A DNA stretch of 64,000 nt from Azospirillum sp. RU38E. Lineage in GTDB: Bacteria; Pseudomonadota; Alphaproteobacteria; Azospirillales; Azospirillaceae. The stretch is taken from contig NZ_FZOI01000008.1 of NCBI RefSeq assembly GCF_900188385.1, positions 1 to 64,000 of the forward strand. The letters are read 5' to 3'. The notes below the pieces were generated by a model. That model made no database searches, was not told the origin of the DNA, and saw only the letters and a program-made list of their open reading frames with translations. Position 1 is the stretch's first letter; the number at the start of each line of letters is the position of its first letter. Below, one piece after another: positions 16,427-25,275 of this stretch. The translations under genes were made by a program, and so were the position numbers.

Positions 16427-16960
16427 ATGACCAGATCAGCCAAGGCCAGCAGTGCGAGTGCCCGCAGCGTGGAAGTGGCGGCGGAGATTGCCGGTACGGC
16501 CGTCGTGCTGGGTGAAACCCTGTGGGCGGCCCAGCAGACCATTGCGCTACGCCTGATGCGGCTGGCGGAAACGGCGATGGACCCCGACCAGCTGCGCGAT
16601 CCGGAATTCATCCGCATGGTGTCGGAAAAGCTGCGCGCGGCCCTGGAAGCTAATCTGGCTGTGGCTGGCGGCATGGGGGCCATTGCCGATGCCGCCATGG
16701 AATGGGCCAGCCAGCAGGGCATGGCGATGGAACAATGGGCGCTGGCCTGCTGGGGTCTGCCCGATCCGCTGCGCTGGGGCCATGCCAGCAGCCGCTATGT
16801 GGAAACCAGCCTGAATATCGCTGAAATCGCCTGCGCCCATCTGGTGCTGGAGGCGACGCGCCTGGGGGGGCTGGGCCTGAAACCCTATCACAAGGCCACC
16901 AACGAGAATGCCCGCCGCCTGTTGCGGCAATTGCCGGCCCTGCACGCCAGACGGGCCTGA
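16427..16960 (+). CDS. Helical protein of unknown function, phasin-like in composition
   Basis: The 177-residue protein is predicted almost entirely helical and rich in Ala, Leu and Met, with no signal peptide or transmembrane helix. Segments such as VAAEIAGTAVVLGETLWAAQ and AVAGGMGAIADAAMEWASQQ have the amphipathic look of proteins that coat polyhydroxyalkanoate granules, but I do not recognise a diagnostic phasin motif. The start follows AGAAGGGA at good spacing. It is preceded by the bolA terminator and followed by glnD after 86 bp. Function is not assigned. Confidence 0.7.
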   Translation: MTRSAKASSASARSVEVAAEIAGTAVVLGETLWAAQQTIALRLMRLAETAMDPDQLRDPEFIRMVSEKLRAALEANLAVAGGMGAIADAAMEWASQQGMAMEQWALACWGLPDPLRWGHASSRYVETSLNIAEIACAHLVLEATRLGGLGLKPYHKATNENARRLLRQLPALHARRA

Positions 16961-17046
16961 CAGTCAGGGGCCGGGCGCTGCTGCAGCGCCACAAAAATGC
17001 CGGGGTCAACCCGGTTAATAAGGATAGTCCGGGGAGGCAGGGGCAT

Positions 17047-19989
17047 ATGGCCGTGCGAACGTCGCAGCCGTTTAACTTCTTTCGTGGCATAATGGGCACC
17101 AGGGATGATCCCGGAACCATCAAGATGCCTGCCGATACCGCCTCTCTTTCCACCCACACCACCAGCGCCACAACCACCGATGCAGTCAGCGGCAGCAGCC
17201 GCCGGCCGGAAGGGTCGCGCCCCATCATCCCCAACCGGGCTGCCGTCGGGCGGCGGTTCGCCGCCCTGGTGGAAGGCCATAATGGCTCCATCGATGGTTT
17301 ACGCGGCCCCGCACTCGCCCTGCTGAAGGATGTGCTGGAAGAGGGGCGCACGGCCGTGCGCGCCCGGTTTGAGGCCACCCATCGCGGCGATGATTGCGTA
17401 CACCAGACCGCCCGGCTGACCGATGCCATCGTGCAGGCGCTGGCCGATTTCACCCTGGACCATGTCTATCCCACCGCAGAACTGACCAAGGGCGAGCGGC
17501 TGGCCATCGTCGCCATCGGCGGCTATGGCCGCGGGGAGATGGCGCCCTTCTCCGACGTCGATCTGCTGTTCCTGCTGCCCTATAAGCGCACGCCCAGGGT
17601 GGAGCAGGTGGTGGAATATATGCTCTACCTGCTGTGGGATCTGGGCTGGAAGGTGGGCCATGCCGTGCGCTCGGTGGATGAATGCATCCGCCTGTCGCTG
17701 GAAGACATGACCATCCGCACCAGCCTGCTGGAATCCCGCTTCCTGTGGGGGGAGGCGGTTCTTTACAAGGAACTGCGCAAGCGCTTCACCAAGGAAGTGA
17801 TCGGTGCTGCCGGCAGTGTGACGGCCTTCATCGACGCCAAGATGACGGAGCGCAAGGAGCGGCACCGCAAGATCGGCGGCAGCCGCTATATGCTGGAGCC
17901 CAACATCAAGGAGGGCAAGGGCGGCCTGCGCGACCTGCAGACCCTGTTCTGGATCGCCAAATACGCCTATCAGACCGATGAGGTGCAGGCCCTGGTCTCC
18001 AAGGGCGTGCTGCTGCAGGAGGAGGCGCAGCGCTTCGCCAAGGCGGAAAGCTTCCTGTGGGCGGCGCGCTGCCAGTTGCATTACATTGTCGGGCGCCAGG
18101 AAGACCGGCTGACCTTCGACATGCAGTCGGAAATGTCCCGCCGTCTGGGCTATACCGAACATGCCGGCACCAGTGCCGTTGAACGGTTCATGAAGCATTA
18201 CTTCATGGTGGCCAAGGATGTGGGCGATCTGACCCGCATCTTCTGCGCCAATCTGGAGCATGAGAACCGCCGCACGCCCCGATTCGCCTTCCTGCGCCGC
18301 AGCTTCGCCAAGCCGGAGGTAGAGGGCTTCACCCTGGATGCCGGCCGCCTGAATGTGAAGTCGGACCGGCATTTCCGCGATCATCCGGTGGATATGATCC
18401 GGCTGTTCCGGGTGGCGCAGCAGCAGGATCTGGATGTGCATCCCAATGCGCTGCGCGCCATCACCCGTGCCTTGTCGGCCATCGGGCCGAAGCTGCGCGA
18501 CGATGTGAATGCCAACCGGCTGTTCCTGGAAATCCTCTCTTCCCGCAAAGACCCGGAAGTGGCCTTGCGCCGCATGAATGAAGCGGGCGTGCTGGGCCGC
18601 TTCGTGCCGGATTTCGGCCGCATCGTCGGCATGATGCAGTTCGACATGTATCATTATTTCACGGTGGATGAGCATACGCTGTTCGCCGTGGGCATCCTGC
18701 ACCAGATCGAACAGGGCAACCTGAAGGATGAGGTGCCGCTGGCGTCAGAGGTGATCCACACCGTCAATTCCAGGCGCGCCCTTTATGTCGCCATGCTGGT
18801 GCATGACATCGCCAAGGGGCGCGGCGGGGATCATTCCATCCTGGGGGCCAAGGTGGCGGAGAAACTCTGCCCCCGCCTGGGCATGACGGAGGAGGAGACG
18901 GAAACCGTCGTCTGGCTGGTGCGCTGGCATCTGGCCATGTCCGCCACCGCCCTGAAACGCGATCTGGATGATGAAGGCACCATCCGCAAATTCGTTGATC
19001 TGGTGCAAAGCCCGGAACGGTTGAAGCTGCTGCTCTGCCTGACGGTGGCGGATATCCGCGCCGTCGGTCCCGGCCGCTGGAACAACTGGAAGGCGACGCT
19101 GCTGCGCCAGCTTTACCGCCGGTCGGAAGAGCTGATGTCCGGCACCGTACTGCCGGAAGGGCGCGACGGGCGGGTGCTGTCGGCCCAGGCAGGCCTGCGC
19201 CCGCTGCTGGTCGATTGGCAGCCGGCGGAGATCGACGCCCATCTGGGCCGGGCCTATCCGGCCTATTGGCTGGGCTTTACCGCCGAAACCCTGGCCCACC
19301 ATGCCCGCCTGATCCGGGAAGCCGAGCGCGGCAAGGCGCCGCTGACGCTGGATACCCGCATCGACCGGGGCCGCGCGGTGACAGAGGTGACGGTCTATAC
19401 CGCCGACCATCCGGGCCTGTTCTCCCGTCTGGCCGGGGCCATCGCGCTGGCCGGGGCGGATATTGTCGATGCCCGCATCTTCACCATGACCAATGGCATG
19501 GCGTTGGACGTCTTCTCCATCCAGGCGGCCGGCGGCGGTCCGTTCGACAGTGGCGACAAGCTGGCCCGCCTGTCGGTGATGGTGGACAAGGTGCTGGCCG
19601 GGGAGCTGCGGCTGGTGGATGAGCTGGCCAAGCGCCGCCCGGTGCAGACGGCCCGCGCGCGCGCCTTCAAGGTGGCACCCCGCGTGCTGGTGGATAACAC
19701 CATCACCGGTAACCATACGGTGATTGAGGTGAATGGCCGGGACCGTCCCGGCCTGTTGTTCCACCTGACCCGCGCCTTGACCCAGGCCAACCTGCAGATT
19801 GCCTCGGCCAAAATCTCCACTTACGGCAATGTCGCCATCGACGTGTTCTATGTGAAAGATGTCTTCGGGCTGAAGGTCACCCATGAACGCAAGCTGGCCG
19901 ACATCCGTGCCGCCCTGCTGACGGCCCTGGCCGATCCGGAGGGGGAGCCGGAGAAATCCGCCAAGCCCGGCCGGCGCAAGGCGGCGTGA
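17047..19989 (+). CDS. glnD: [Protein-PII] uridylyltransferase / uridylyl-removing enzyme
   Basis: The 980-residue protein is the glutamine sensor that uridylylates and deuridylylates PII (GlnB/GlnK), and so sets glutamine synthetase activity and nitrogen-regulated transcription. The domains in order are a nucleotidyltransferase (GGYGRGEMAPFSDVDLLFLL from residue 158), a linker, an HD phosphohydrolase (VHDIAKGRGGDHS, His586-Asp587) and two C-terminal ACT domains (EVTVYTADHPGLFSRLAGAI and IEVNGRDRPGLLFHLTRALT), where glutamine binds. The chosen ATG follows GGGGAGG. The first about 60 residues are low-complexity Ser/Thr-rich and may be an extension. All catalytic motifs are present. Confidence 0.98.
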   Translation: MAVRTSQPFNFFRGIMGTRDDPGTIKMPADTASLSTHTTSATTTDAVSGSSRRPEGSRPIIPNRAAVGRRFAALVEGHNGSIDGLRGPALALLKDVLEEGRTAVRARFEATHRGDDCVHQTARLTDAIVQALADFTLDHVYPTAELTKGERLAIVAIGGYGRGEMAPFSDVDLLFLLPYKRTPRVEQVVEYMLYLLWDLGWKVGHAVRSVDECIRLSLEDMTIRTSLLESRFLWGEAVLYKELRKRFTKEVIGAAGSVTAFIDAKMTERKERHRKIGGSRYMLEPNIKEGKGGLRDLQTLFWIAKYAYQTDEVQALVSKGVLLQEEAQRFAKAESFLWAARCQLHYIVGRQEDRLTFDMQSEMSRRLGYTEHAGTSAVERFMKHYFMVAKDVGDLTRIFCANLEHENRRTPRFAFLRRSFAKPEVEGFTLDAGRLNVKSDRHFRDHPVDMIRLFRVAQQQDLDVHPNALRAITRALSAIGPKLRDDVNANRLFLEILSSRKDPEVALRRMNEAGVLGRFVPDFGRIVGMMQFDMYHYFTVDEHTLFAVGILHQIEQGNLKDEVPLASEVIHTVNSRRALYVAMLVHDIAKGRGGDHSILGAKVAEKLCPRLGMTEEETETVVWLVRWHLAMSATALKRDLDDEGTIRKFVDLVQSPERLKLLLCLTVADIRAVGPGRWNNWKATLLRQLYRRSEELMSGTVLPEGRDGRVLSAQAGLRPLLVDWQPAEIDAHLGRAYPAYWLGFTAETLAHHARLIREAERGKAPLTLDTRIDRGRAVTEVTVYTADHPGLFSRLAGAIALAGADIVDARIFTMTNGMALDVFSIQAAGGGPFDSGDKLARLSVMVDKVLAGELRLVDELAKRRPVQTARARAFKVAPRVLVDNTITGNHTVIEVNGRDRPGLLFHLTRALTQANLQIASAKISTYGNVAIDVFYVKDVFGLKVTHERKLADIRAALLTALADPEGEPEKSAKPGRRKAA

Positions 19990-20093
19990 CAAGGCCGCCT
20001 TTGGGGGAATTTCTTTACCATCCTCTGTCAGGCTGGGGCCTTCATCACCAACTGGGCATGGTTGTCGCCATGGGTGGAGAGGTCTTTTCCTTG

Positions 20094-20882
20094 ATGCGTC
20101 GTCTGCCGTGCCTGTTGCTGGCCGCCCTGCTGCTCTCCCCCGTGGCGGCCCATGCTGCCAGCCCGCGCTGTGCCATGCCGGGTTCCTTCATGATTGCCGG
20201 TGACATGGGCCGGCTGCGCGCCGCGCTGAACAAGGGCGGGCCGGTCACCATTGTCGCCTTCGGGTCCAGCAGCACCGAAGGGGTGGGCGCTTCCACCCGC
20301 GAAAATGCCTATCCGGCGCAGTTAGAGGCCATCCTGCGGCAACGCCTGCCCGGCGTGCCGCTGCGGGTGCTGAACCGGGGGACCGGCGGCGATACGGTCC
20401 GCCAGATGATGGTCCGGCTGGAAAAGGATGTCATCGCCGCCGATCCCGATCTGGTGATCTGGCAGACCGGCACCAATGATGCCCTGCGCCGCATCGACCT
20501 GAACCAGTTTGAGGATATGACAGAAGACGGGCTGGACCGGATGCGGGCCAGCGGGGCCGATGTGATGCTGATGGAACCGCAATATCTGCCGCAGGACACG
20601 CCCGGTTCGCTCTATGCCCGCTATGTGGAGGAAGTGCGGACCATCGGGCGGGAGGAGAAGGTGCCCGTGCTGCTGCGCCATGCCGCCATGGCGCATTGGG
20701 CCAAGTCGGGGGCCTTGTCGGGGGCGGCCCTGCTGTCACACGACGGGCTGCACATGACCGATGCCAGTTACCGCTGTCTGGCGGAACTGGTGGCCGATGC
20801 CATCGTCCCGCCGGTGGCCCAGCCGCTGACCCCGGCCCCCACCAGCCCGGCCATCGTCCCCCCGTCAACCCCGGTCAGGTAA
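20094..20882 (+). CDS. Secreted SGNH/GDSL-type hydrolase
   Basis: The 262-residue product begins with a signal peptide (MRRLPCLLLAALLLSPVAAH, cleavage near HAA). It has the four SGNH blocks: FGSSSTEGVGAS (nucleophile Ser), NRGTGGDT (Gly), WQTGTNDAL (Asn) and SHDGLHMT (Asp-x-x-His). Such enzymes hydrolyse ester bonds of lipids, peptidoglycan O-acetyl groups or polysaccharide acetates; the substrate is unknown. The last 25 residues are Pro-rich. It overlaps the convergent uspA gene by 8 bp. The ATG at 20094 was chosen because the signal peptide begins there. Confidence 0.88.
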   Translation: MRRLPCLLLAALLLSPVAAHAASPRCAMPGSFMIAGDMGRLRAALNKGGPVTIVAFGSSSTEGVGASTRENAYPAQLEAILRQRLPGVPLRVLNRGTGGDTVRQMMVRLEKDVIAADPDLVIWQTGTNDALRRIDLNQFEDMTEDGLDRMRASGADVMLMEPQYLPQDTPGSLYARYVEEVRTIGREEKVPVLLRHAAMAHWAKSGALSGAALLSHDGLHMTDASYRCLAELVADAIVPPVAQPLTPAPTSPAIVPPSTPVR

Positions 20883-21351
20883 TGGCATCCAGCTGGGTGT
20901 CGGACAGGGCACCCGGCACCACGGTCACGGGGATGCGCAGGCTGCCGGACATCTGACCCACCACATAATTGATCAGCGGCCCCGGCCCGCCGCGCCCGGT
21001 GCCGGCCGCCAGCACCAGGATGGAGATGCTGGGCTCCTCCTGGATCAGTTTCATCAGCTGTTCGGACGCCTGACCTTCGCGGATATAAAGCGTGGGCATG
21101 GTACCGGAAATATCCACCACCTCCTTGGCCAGCCGCTGCAACAGCTGCTCGGCCTCTTCGCGCTGTTCCTGTTTCATCAATTCTTCGATGGCGCCCCATT
21201 GCTGCAGCTCCCCCGGCGGGATGACATGCAACAGGGCGACACGCCCGCCACTGTTGCGGGCGCGACGGGCGGCATAATGCAGCGCCACGCTCATTTCCTC
21301 CGTCTCATCGACGACGACCAGGAAGATACGGGCTTGCTTCTCTTGGCTCAT
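20875..21351 (-). CDS. Universal stress protein, UspA family
   Basis: The 158-residue cytosolic protein has the Usp fold: an N-terminal beta strand ARIFLVVVDETEEMSVALHY, then RVALLHVIPPGE, and the C-terminal nucleotide loop VLAAGTGRGGPGPLINYVVG followed by RIPVTVVPG. The loop resembles the G-2x-G-9x-G(S/T) ATP-binding signature. The start ATG follows GGGAGAGG. It is the last gene of a minus-strand run with TIGR02186 and TSUP genes, an association often seen in alphaproteobacteria, though a repeat element intervenes. Confidence 0.9.
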   Translation of the reverse strand: MSQEKQARIFLVVVDETEEMSVALHYAARRARNSGGRVALLHVIPPGELQQWGAIEELMKQEQREEAEQLLQRLAKEVVDISGTMPTLYIREGQASEQLMKLIQEEPSISILVLAAGTGRGGPGPLINYVVGQMSGSLRIPVTVVPGALSDTQLDAIT

Positions 21352-21383
21352 GGGCCTCTCCCGGTGACATAGGGCCGATTTAT

Positions 21384-21506
21384 ACCAAATCCTGCTGCGT
21401 TTCGCGCAGCGGGATTTGGTGTACGGCGGCGACTGCCGCCGCGCCGCACGTGCGGCGTAAGCCAAGCCTGCGGATGCAGGCGCCGGCGATTGAGGAAAAC
21501 GAAACT
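21384..21506. repeat. Interspersed palindromic element, copy 4 (hairpin-core order)
   Basis: It lies between the TIGR02186 gene and uspA. The hairpin ACCAAATCCTGCTGCG (21384-21399) / CGCAGCGGGATTTGGT (21405-21420) has one mismatch and begins at TATACCAA. The core is in reverse orientation to copy 2: CGCCGCACGTGCGGCGTAAG, then GCCAAGCCTGCGGATGCAGG and CGCCGGCGATTGAGGAAAAC. It lines up well with copy 1. Confidence 0.8.
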
Positions 21507-21508
21507 CT

Positions 21509-22276
21509 TCAGGGTTTACGGAAGATAATGCCAGCCAGCCAGCCGGCCGTCACGGCCAGCATGATGGACAGAACGGCATAGAAGACCGACTGGCGCTGGG
21601 CGAATTCCGTCACATTGGCGGAAAAGCCGATCTTAGAGACCAGCAGCGGCGTTGTCTGGGCGCTGACCACATCGCCATCACGGATCAGGAAGACCGACGC
21701 CGTATAGGTGCCGGTGGGCACATTGGCGGGGAAATGGATGCGGGTGCGGAACAGGCGCTGACCGAGGAAGGAAACCTCCCCGGCTTCTGTGGCGTAAAGC
21801 CCCATGCGCTGCTTGTTGCGGATCAGGGCGGCGCGGTATTCGGCCAGTTTCTCCGCCTTGTCGATCTTCTGCGTCGGGGCCAGGCGGATATAATCCAGGC
21901 CAATTTCATGCCGTTGCAGCACCGCCGGCGGCACCACCCCATCCAGCGGGGCAGACAGGGCCACGCTGTAAAAGGCGGGGACGCGGGCAAAGGCAATCTC
22001 ATCCGTGTTGATCCAGATGCCGGCCACCCGGTCCTTGTGGCGGACCGTCACCTCACCTTCCGGCCCCTGCACCACCACGGCGACATCGCCTTCGCCATCC
22101 ACGGCACCGAACAGCACCACATCGGTGCCGGTAAAGCCGGTGGTGATGGCGATCAGGTGGCTGGACAGGTCGGCCACCAGCGATTGGCCCCAGGCATCGG
22201 CCCGCAAGGCCAGCAGCAGCATGAAGCCGGCCAGCAGGCCGGCGGGCAGGGCCAGCAGGCGACGCCCCCGCATCAC
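21509..22276 (-). CDS. TIGR02186 family membrane-anchored protein
   Basis: The 255-residue protein has an N-terminal signal or anchor segment (LLALPAGLLAGFMLLLALRA), a periplasmic body beginning LVADLSSHLIAITTGFTGTD, and a single C-terminal transmembrane helix (AVLSIMLAVTAGWLAGIIF). The body contains VVVQGPEGEVTVRHKDRVAG and GIWINTDE, which are typical of TIGR02186 proteins. The family has no proven role but is nearly always next to a TSUP permease, as here (4 bp ATGA overlap), so it may be an accessory subunit for anion or sulfite export. Confidence 0.88.
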   Translation of the reverse strand: MMRGRRLLALPAGLLAGFMLLLALRADAWGQSLVADLSSHLIAITTGFTGTDVVLFGAVDGEGDVAVVVQGPEGEVTVRHKDRVAGIWINTDEIAFARVPAFYSVALSAPLDGVVPPAVLQRHEIGLDYIRLAPTQKIDKAEKLAEYRAALIRNKQRMGLYATEAGEVSFLGQRLFRTRIHFPANVPTGTYTASVFLIRDGDVVSAQTTPLLVSKIGFSANVTEFAQRQSVFYAVLSIMLAVTAGWLAGIIFRKP

Positions 22277-23190
22277 GCCCCCCCCGGCAGGGTGATGGAG
22301 AACAGATCTTCCGGTCGGACAATCAGATCCACCGCCAGCTTCACCGCCACGGCCAGCACCACCAGGGCCAGCAGGGCGCGGGCCTGTTCACCGCGCAGTT
22401 TGGCCCCGACGCGGGTGCCGAACTGCGCCCCCACCACGCCGCCGACCAGCAGCAGCAGGGCCAGCATGATATCCACCGTCTGGTTGCCCACCGCCTGCAG
22501 GAAGGCGGCAATACCGGTGGTGAAGATGATCTGAAACAGGGAGGTGCCGGCCACCAGGGCCGTCGGCATCCCCAGAATATAGATCATGGCCGGCACCAGC
22601 AGGAAGCCGCCGCCAATGCCCATGATCGCCACCAGCAGCCCGCAGAAAAACCCGATCAGCGCCGGCAGCAGGGCAGAGATGTACAGCCGCGACCGGGGAA
22701 AGCGCATCTTGAAGGGCAGGCCATGCAGCCAGGTATGGTGATGCAGCTTGGACCGTGTGGCCGTGCTGCGCCCGCGCAGCATGGTGCCCAGGCTTTCCCA
22801 CAGCATCAGGCTGCTGACCGTGCCCAGGAACAACACATACGAGAGCGAGATCACCAGATCGATATGGCCCAGGGCCTGCAACAGGGCGAAAATCCACACG
22901 CCCAGCGCCGTGCCCAGCGACCCGCCGCTCAGCATCACCAGGCCCAGTTTCACATCCACATTATTGCGTCGCCAATGGGCCAGCACCCCAGACACGGAAG
23001 CGCCGACAAGCTGGTTGGCCTGGGTGCCCACGGCCACGGCGGGCGGCACGCCGATGAAGATCAGCAGCGGCGTCATCAGAAAGCCGCCCCCCACACCGAA
23101 CAGGCCGGACAGGAAACCCACGCCGCCACCCAGCATCAGGATCAACAGGGCATTGACCGAAAGTTCCGCGATGGGAAGGTAAATCTGCAT
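22273..23190 (-). CDS. TSUP-family permease (TauE/SafE, DUF81)
   Basis: The 305-residue integral membrane protein has two repeated halves of about four helices each. The first contains GGGVGFLSGLFGVGGGFLMT and PLLIFIGVPPAVAVGTQANQ, and the second GLLVAIMGIGGGFLLVPAMI then GMPTALVAGTSLFQIIF. These paired G-V/I-GGGF-L signatures identify the TauE/SafE family, which moves sulfite, sulfoacetate or related organosulfur anions across the inner membrane. It is translationally coupled to the TIGR02186 gene. The substrate is not determinable from sequence. Confidence 0.94.
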   Translation of the reverse strand: MQIYLPIAELSVNALLILMLGGGVGFLSGLFGVGGGFLMTPLLIFIGVPPAVAVGTQANQLVGASVSGVLAHWRRNNVDVKLGLVMLSGGSLGTALGVWIFALLQALGHIDLVISLSYVLFLGTVSSLMLWESLGTMLRGRSTATRSKLHHHTWLHGLPFKMRFPRSRLYISALLPALIGFFCGLLVAIMGIGGGFLLVPAMIYILGMPTALVAGTSLFQIIFTTGIAAFLQAVGNQTVDIMLALLLLVGGVVGAQFGTRVGAKLRGEQARALLALVVLAVAVKLAVDLIVRPEDLFSITLPGGA

Positions 23191-23282
23191 GATGCCGTTT
23201 TTGTTGCGGCGCGGGGGATTATGGAAACCTTACCCCTACCCCGCGCGCAGCCCAAGTGTAAAAGGGCCCCGGAACGGCTTTG

Positions 23283-23900
23283 TCATGCGATTGAAATGGA
23301 ACCGGCCAGCCGTTGCAGCAGGATGCGCGCCGCCTGTTCCAGCCGATCCGGCGCCATGCCGGTGCGGTGGCCTCGATCTTCCGGCTTCAGCCCGTCCGGG
23401 AAGGGGGGCACATGGATGAAGCCGGCCGGCAGATCGGGCCGCCAATGCCGCATCCCGAAAAACAGATGGTTGCAGATATAGCCGCCGGCATCGCGGCTGA
23501 ACCTCACCGGAAAGCCGGCATCGGTCAGGTCATCCGCCATGGCATCCAGCGGCAGCGACGACCAGTACCCCATCGGCCCCGCCGGATCGATGGGGCTGTT
23601 GCGGCGGATGGTGCCGTCATTATCGGGGGCCGGCGCATCATCCAGGTTCAGCGCCAGCCGTTCGGGGCGGATGGCATCCGTCTCATAGGCCAGCCCGAAC
23701 ATCACCACCGCATCGGGTTTGGTGGCGGTGACGGCCGCCTGCAGGGCGGGCACGGCACCAGTGAAGGTGACGGGCAGTTCCACGCCACGGATATGGGCAC
23801 CACCGATCACCACCCCATCCAGCCGGCCGGCCAGCCAGGATGTCGGGTTGACGGCGTGACCCAGGAAGGGGGCGAAACCGGTGATCAGGATGGTGGGCAT
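23283..23900 (-). CDS. pcp: Pyroglutamyl-peptidase I (C15 cysteine peptidase)
   Basis: The 205-residue cytosolic enzyme removes N-terminal pyroglutamate from peptides. The N-terminal LITGFAPFLGHAVNPTSWLA is the family signature. The catalytic Glu lies in GLAYETDAIRPERLALNLDD, the nucleophile Cys in DAGGYICNHLFF and the catalytic His in AGFIHVPPFPDG. Length is normal (about 205-215). It stands alone between the TSUP gene and a REP pair. Confidence 0.9.
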   Translation of the reverse strand: MPTILITGFAPFLGHAVNPTSWLAGRLDGVVIGGAHIRGVELPVTFTGAVPALQAAVTATKPDAVVMFGLAYETDAIRPERLALNLDDAPAPDNDGTIRRNSPIDPAGPMGYWSSLPLDAMADDLTDAGFPVRFSRDAGGYICNHLFFGMRHWRPDLPAGFIHVPPFPDGLKPEDRGHRTGMAPDRLEQAARILLQRLAGSISIA

Positions 23901-24009
23901 TGGGGGGCCTGTGGGTTGGGGGGGGGGGAGCTACGTTTGTTACCTCTTCCCAGTCATCCCGGCTTTCACCCCTGGGTGCTAAGTCAGGGGTTAGCACCTT
24001 TGCTGCCTC

Positions 24010-24088
24010 CCCCGCGAAAGCGGGGGTCCAGGGGCCAGTGGCACCGATGCGCAGTGCATGTGGCCCCTGGATCCCCGCTTTCGCGGGG
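24010..24088. repeat. REP-type inverted pair (class 1) between pcp and trpS
   Basis: Two 28 bp arms, 24010-24037 and 24061-24088, are inverted copies with one mismatch. Each arm holds a small hairpin CCCCGCGAAAGCGGGG followed by a TCCAGGGGCCA flank. This is the widespread proteobacterial 'CCCGCGAAAGCGGG..TCC' repeat. The rest of the 272 bp gap (23901-24172) contains a G-run at about 23919-23929 and a short hairpin, GGTGCTAAGTCAGGGGTTAGCACC at 23976-23999, and no gene. Confidence 0.85.
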
Positions 24089-24172
24089 AAAGCGTTTCAG
24101 TGCAAGGGGGTACCTTAGCGCTTATGGGCGAAAGTCGGGATGGCAGGGAACGGATGGCAGGGGAAGCCCCCG

Positions 24173-25174
24173 TCAGAACCGCACCAACCCCACAATATCC
24201 TTCACCTCATTCACCGTCTTCTCGGCAATGGCGCCGGCCCGTTCGGCACCCTTTTGCAGGATGCGGTCCAGTTCGGCGCGGTCGCTCAGCAGGCGGTTCA
24301 TCTCGCCGGCGATGGGGGCCAGCTTGGCGACGGCCAGATCGGCCAGCGCCCCCTTGAAGGCGCTGAATTGCTGGCCGCCATAGTCGGCCAGCACCTGGGC
24401 CTTGGTCTGGTCGGACAGGGCGCCATAAATGGTCACCAGATTGGCGGCCTCCGCCCGACCCTCCAGCCCTTCCACCACCGACGGCAGCGGCTCCGGGTCG
24501 GTCTTGGCCTTGCGGATTTTCAGCGCGATGGTGTCGGCATCGTCGGTCAGGTTGATGCGGCTATATTCGCTCTCATCCGACTTGGACATTTTCTTCGTAC
24601 CGTCGCGCAGGCTCATCACGCGGGTGGCTTCACCCAGGATCTGCGGTTCCGGCAGGGGGAAATAATCCTCGCGCTTGTAATAGCGGTTGAAGGCCCCGGC
24701 AATGTCGCGCGCCAGTTCCAGATGCTGCTTCTGGTCCTCGCCCACCGGCACATGCGTGGCCTTGTACAGCAGGATGTCAGCCGCCATCAGCACCGGATAG
24801 GCATAGAGGCCCAGAACGGCATTATCCTTCTGCTTGCCGGCCTTTTCCTTGAACTGGGTCATGCGGTTCAACCAGCCCAGCGGCGTATGGCAGGCCAGAA
24901 TCCAGTTCAGTTCGGCATGGCCGGACACGGCCGACTGGTTGAACAGGATGTTCTTTTCTGGATCAATGCCGGCCGCGATATAGGCCGCCGCCACTTCGCG
25001 GATGTTGGAACGCAGCACCTCTGGATCATGGTCGATCGTGATGGCGTGCATATCCACAACGCAGAAAATGGCCTCATAATCGTGCTGCAGGCGCACCCAG
25101 TTGCGCAAAGCCCCCAGATAATTGCCGAGGTGCAGTTGGCGGGTGGGCTGCATGCCCGAGAAAATGCGGTTCAT
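24173..25174 (-). CDS. trpS: Tryptophanyl-tRNA synthetase
   Basis: The 333-residue class I aminoacyl-tRNA synthetase charges tRNA-Trp. The HIGH-type motif appears as [16 protein letters not shown] near the N-terminus and the KMSKS loop as [30 protein letters not shown], the first residues, and the conserved [20 protein letters not shown]-like region ([20 protein letters not shown]) support the call. It lies 101 bp downstream of murJ on the same strand; the trpS-murJ neighbourhood is common in alphaproteobacteria. Confidence 0.98.
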   Translation of the reverse strand: MNRIFSGMQPTRQLHLGNYLGALRNWVRLQHDYEAIFCVVDMHAITIDHDPEVLRSNIREVAAAYIAAGIDPEKNILFNQSAVSGHAELNWILACHTPLGWLNRMTQFKEKAGKQKDNAVLGLYAYPVLMAADILLYKATHVPVGEDQKQHLELARDIAGAFNRYYKREDYFPLPEPQILGEATRVMSLRDGTKKMSKSDESEYSRINLTDDADTIALKIRKAKTDPEPLPSVVEGLEGRAEAANLVTIYGALSDQTKAQVLADYGGQQFSAFKGALADLAVAKLAPIAGEMNRLLSDRAELDRILQKGAERAGAIAEKTVNEVKDIVGLVRF

Positions 25175-25275
25175 GGGTCTGGTTCCCGAAGGATGTTTCG
25201 CTGGTGGAGGGCGAGGGCGCCGGCCCCCCGATGGGACCGGTCGCCCGCAGATATGGCGTTGTCAGGCAATGCCGG

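Noticed and set aside
17299-18702. A 467-codon frame antisense to glnD
   Set aside because: Antisense shadow; glnD motifs on the plus strand are complete.
23901-24172. A small RNA gene in the pcp-trpS gap suggested by several hairpins
   Set aside because: The hairpins are explained by a REP-type inverted pair; no promoter or terminator arrangement supports a separate RNA.
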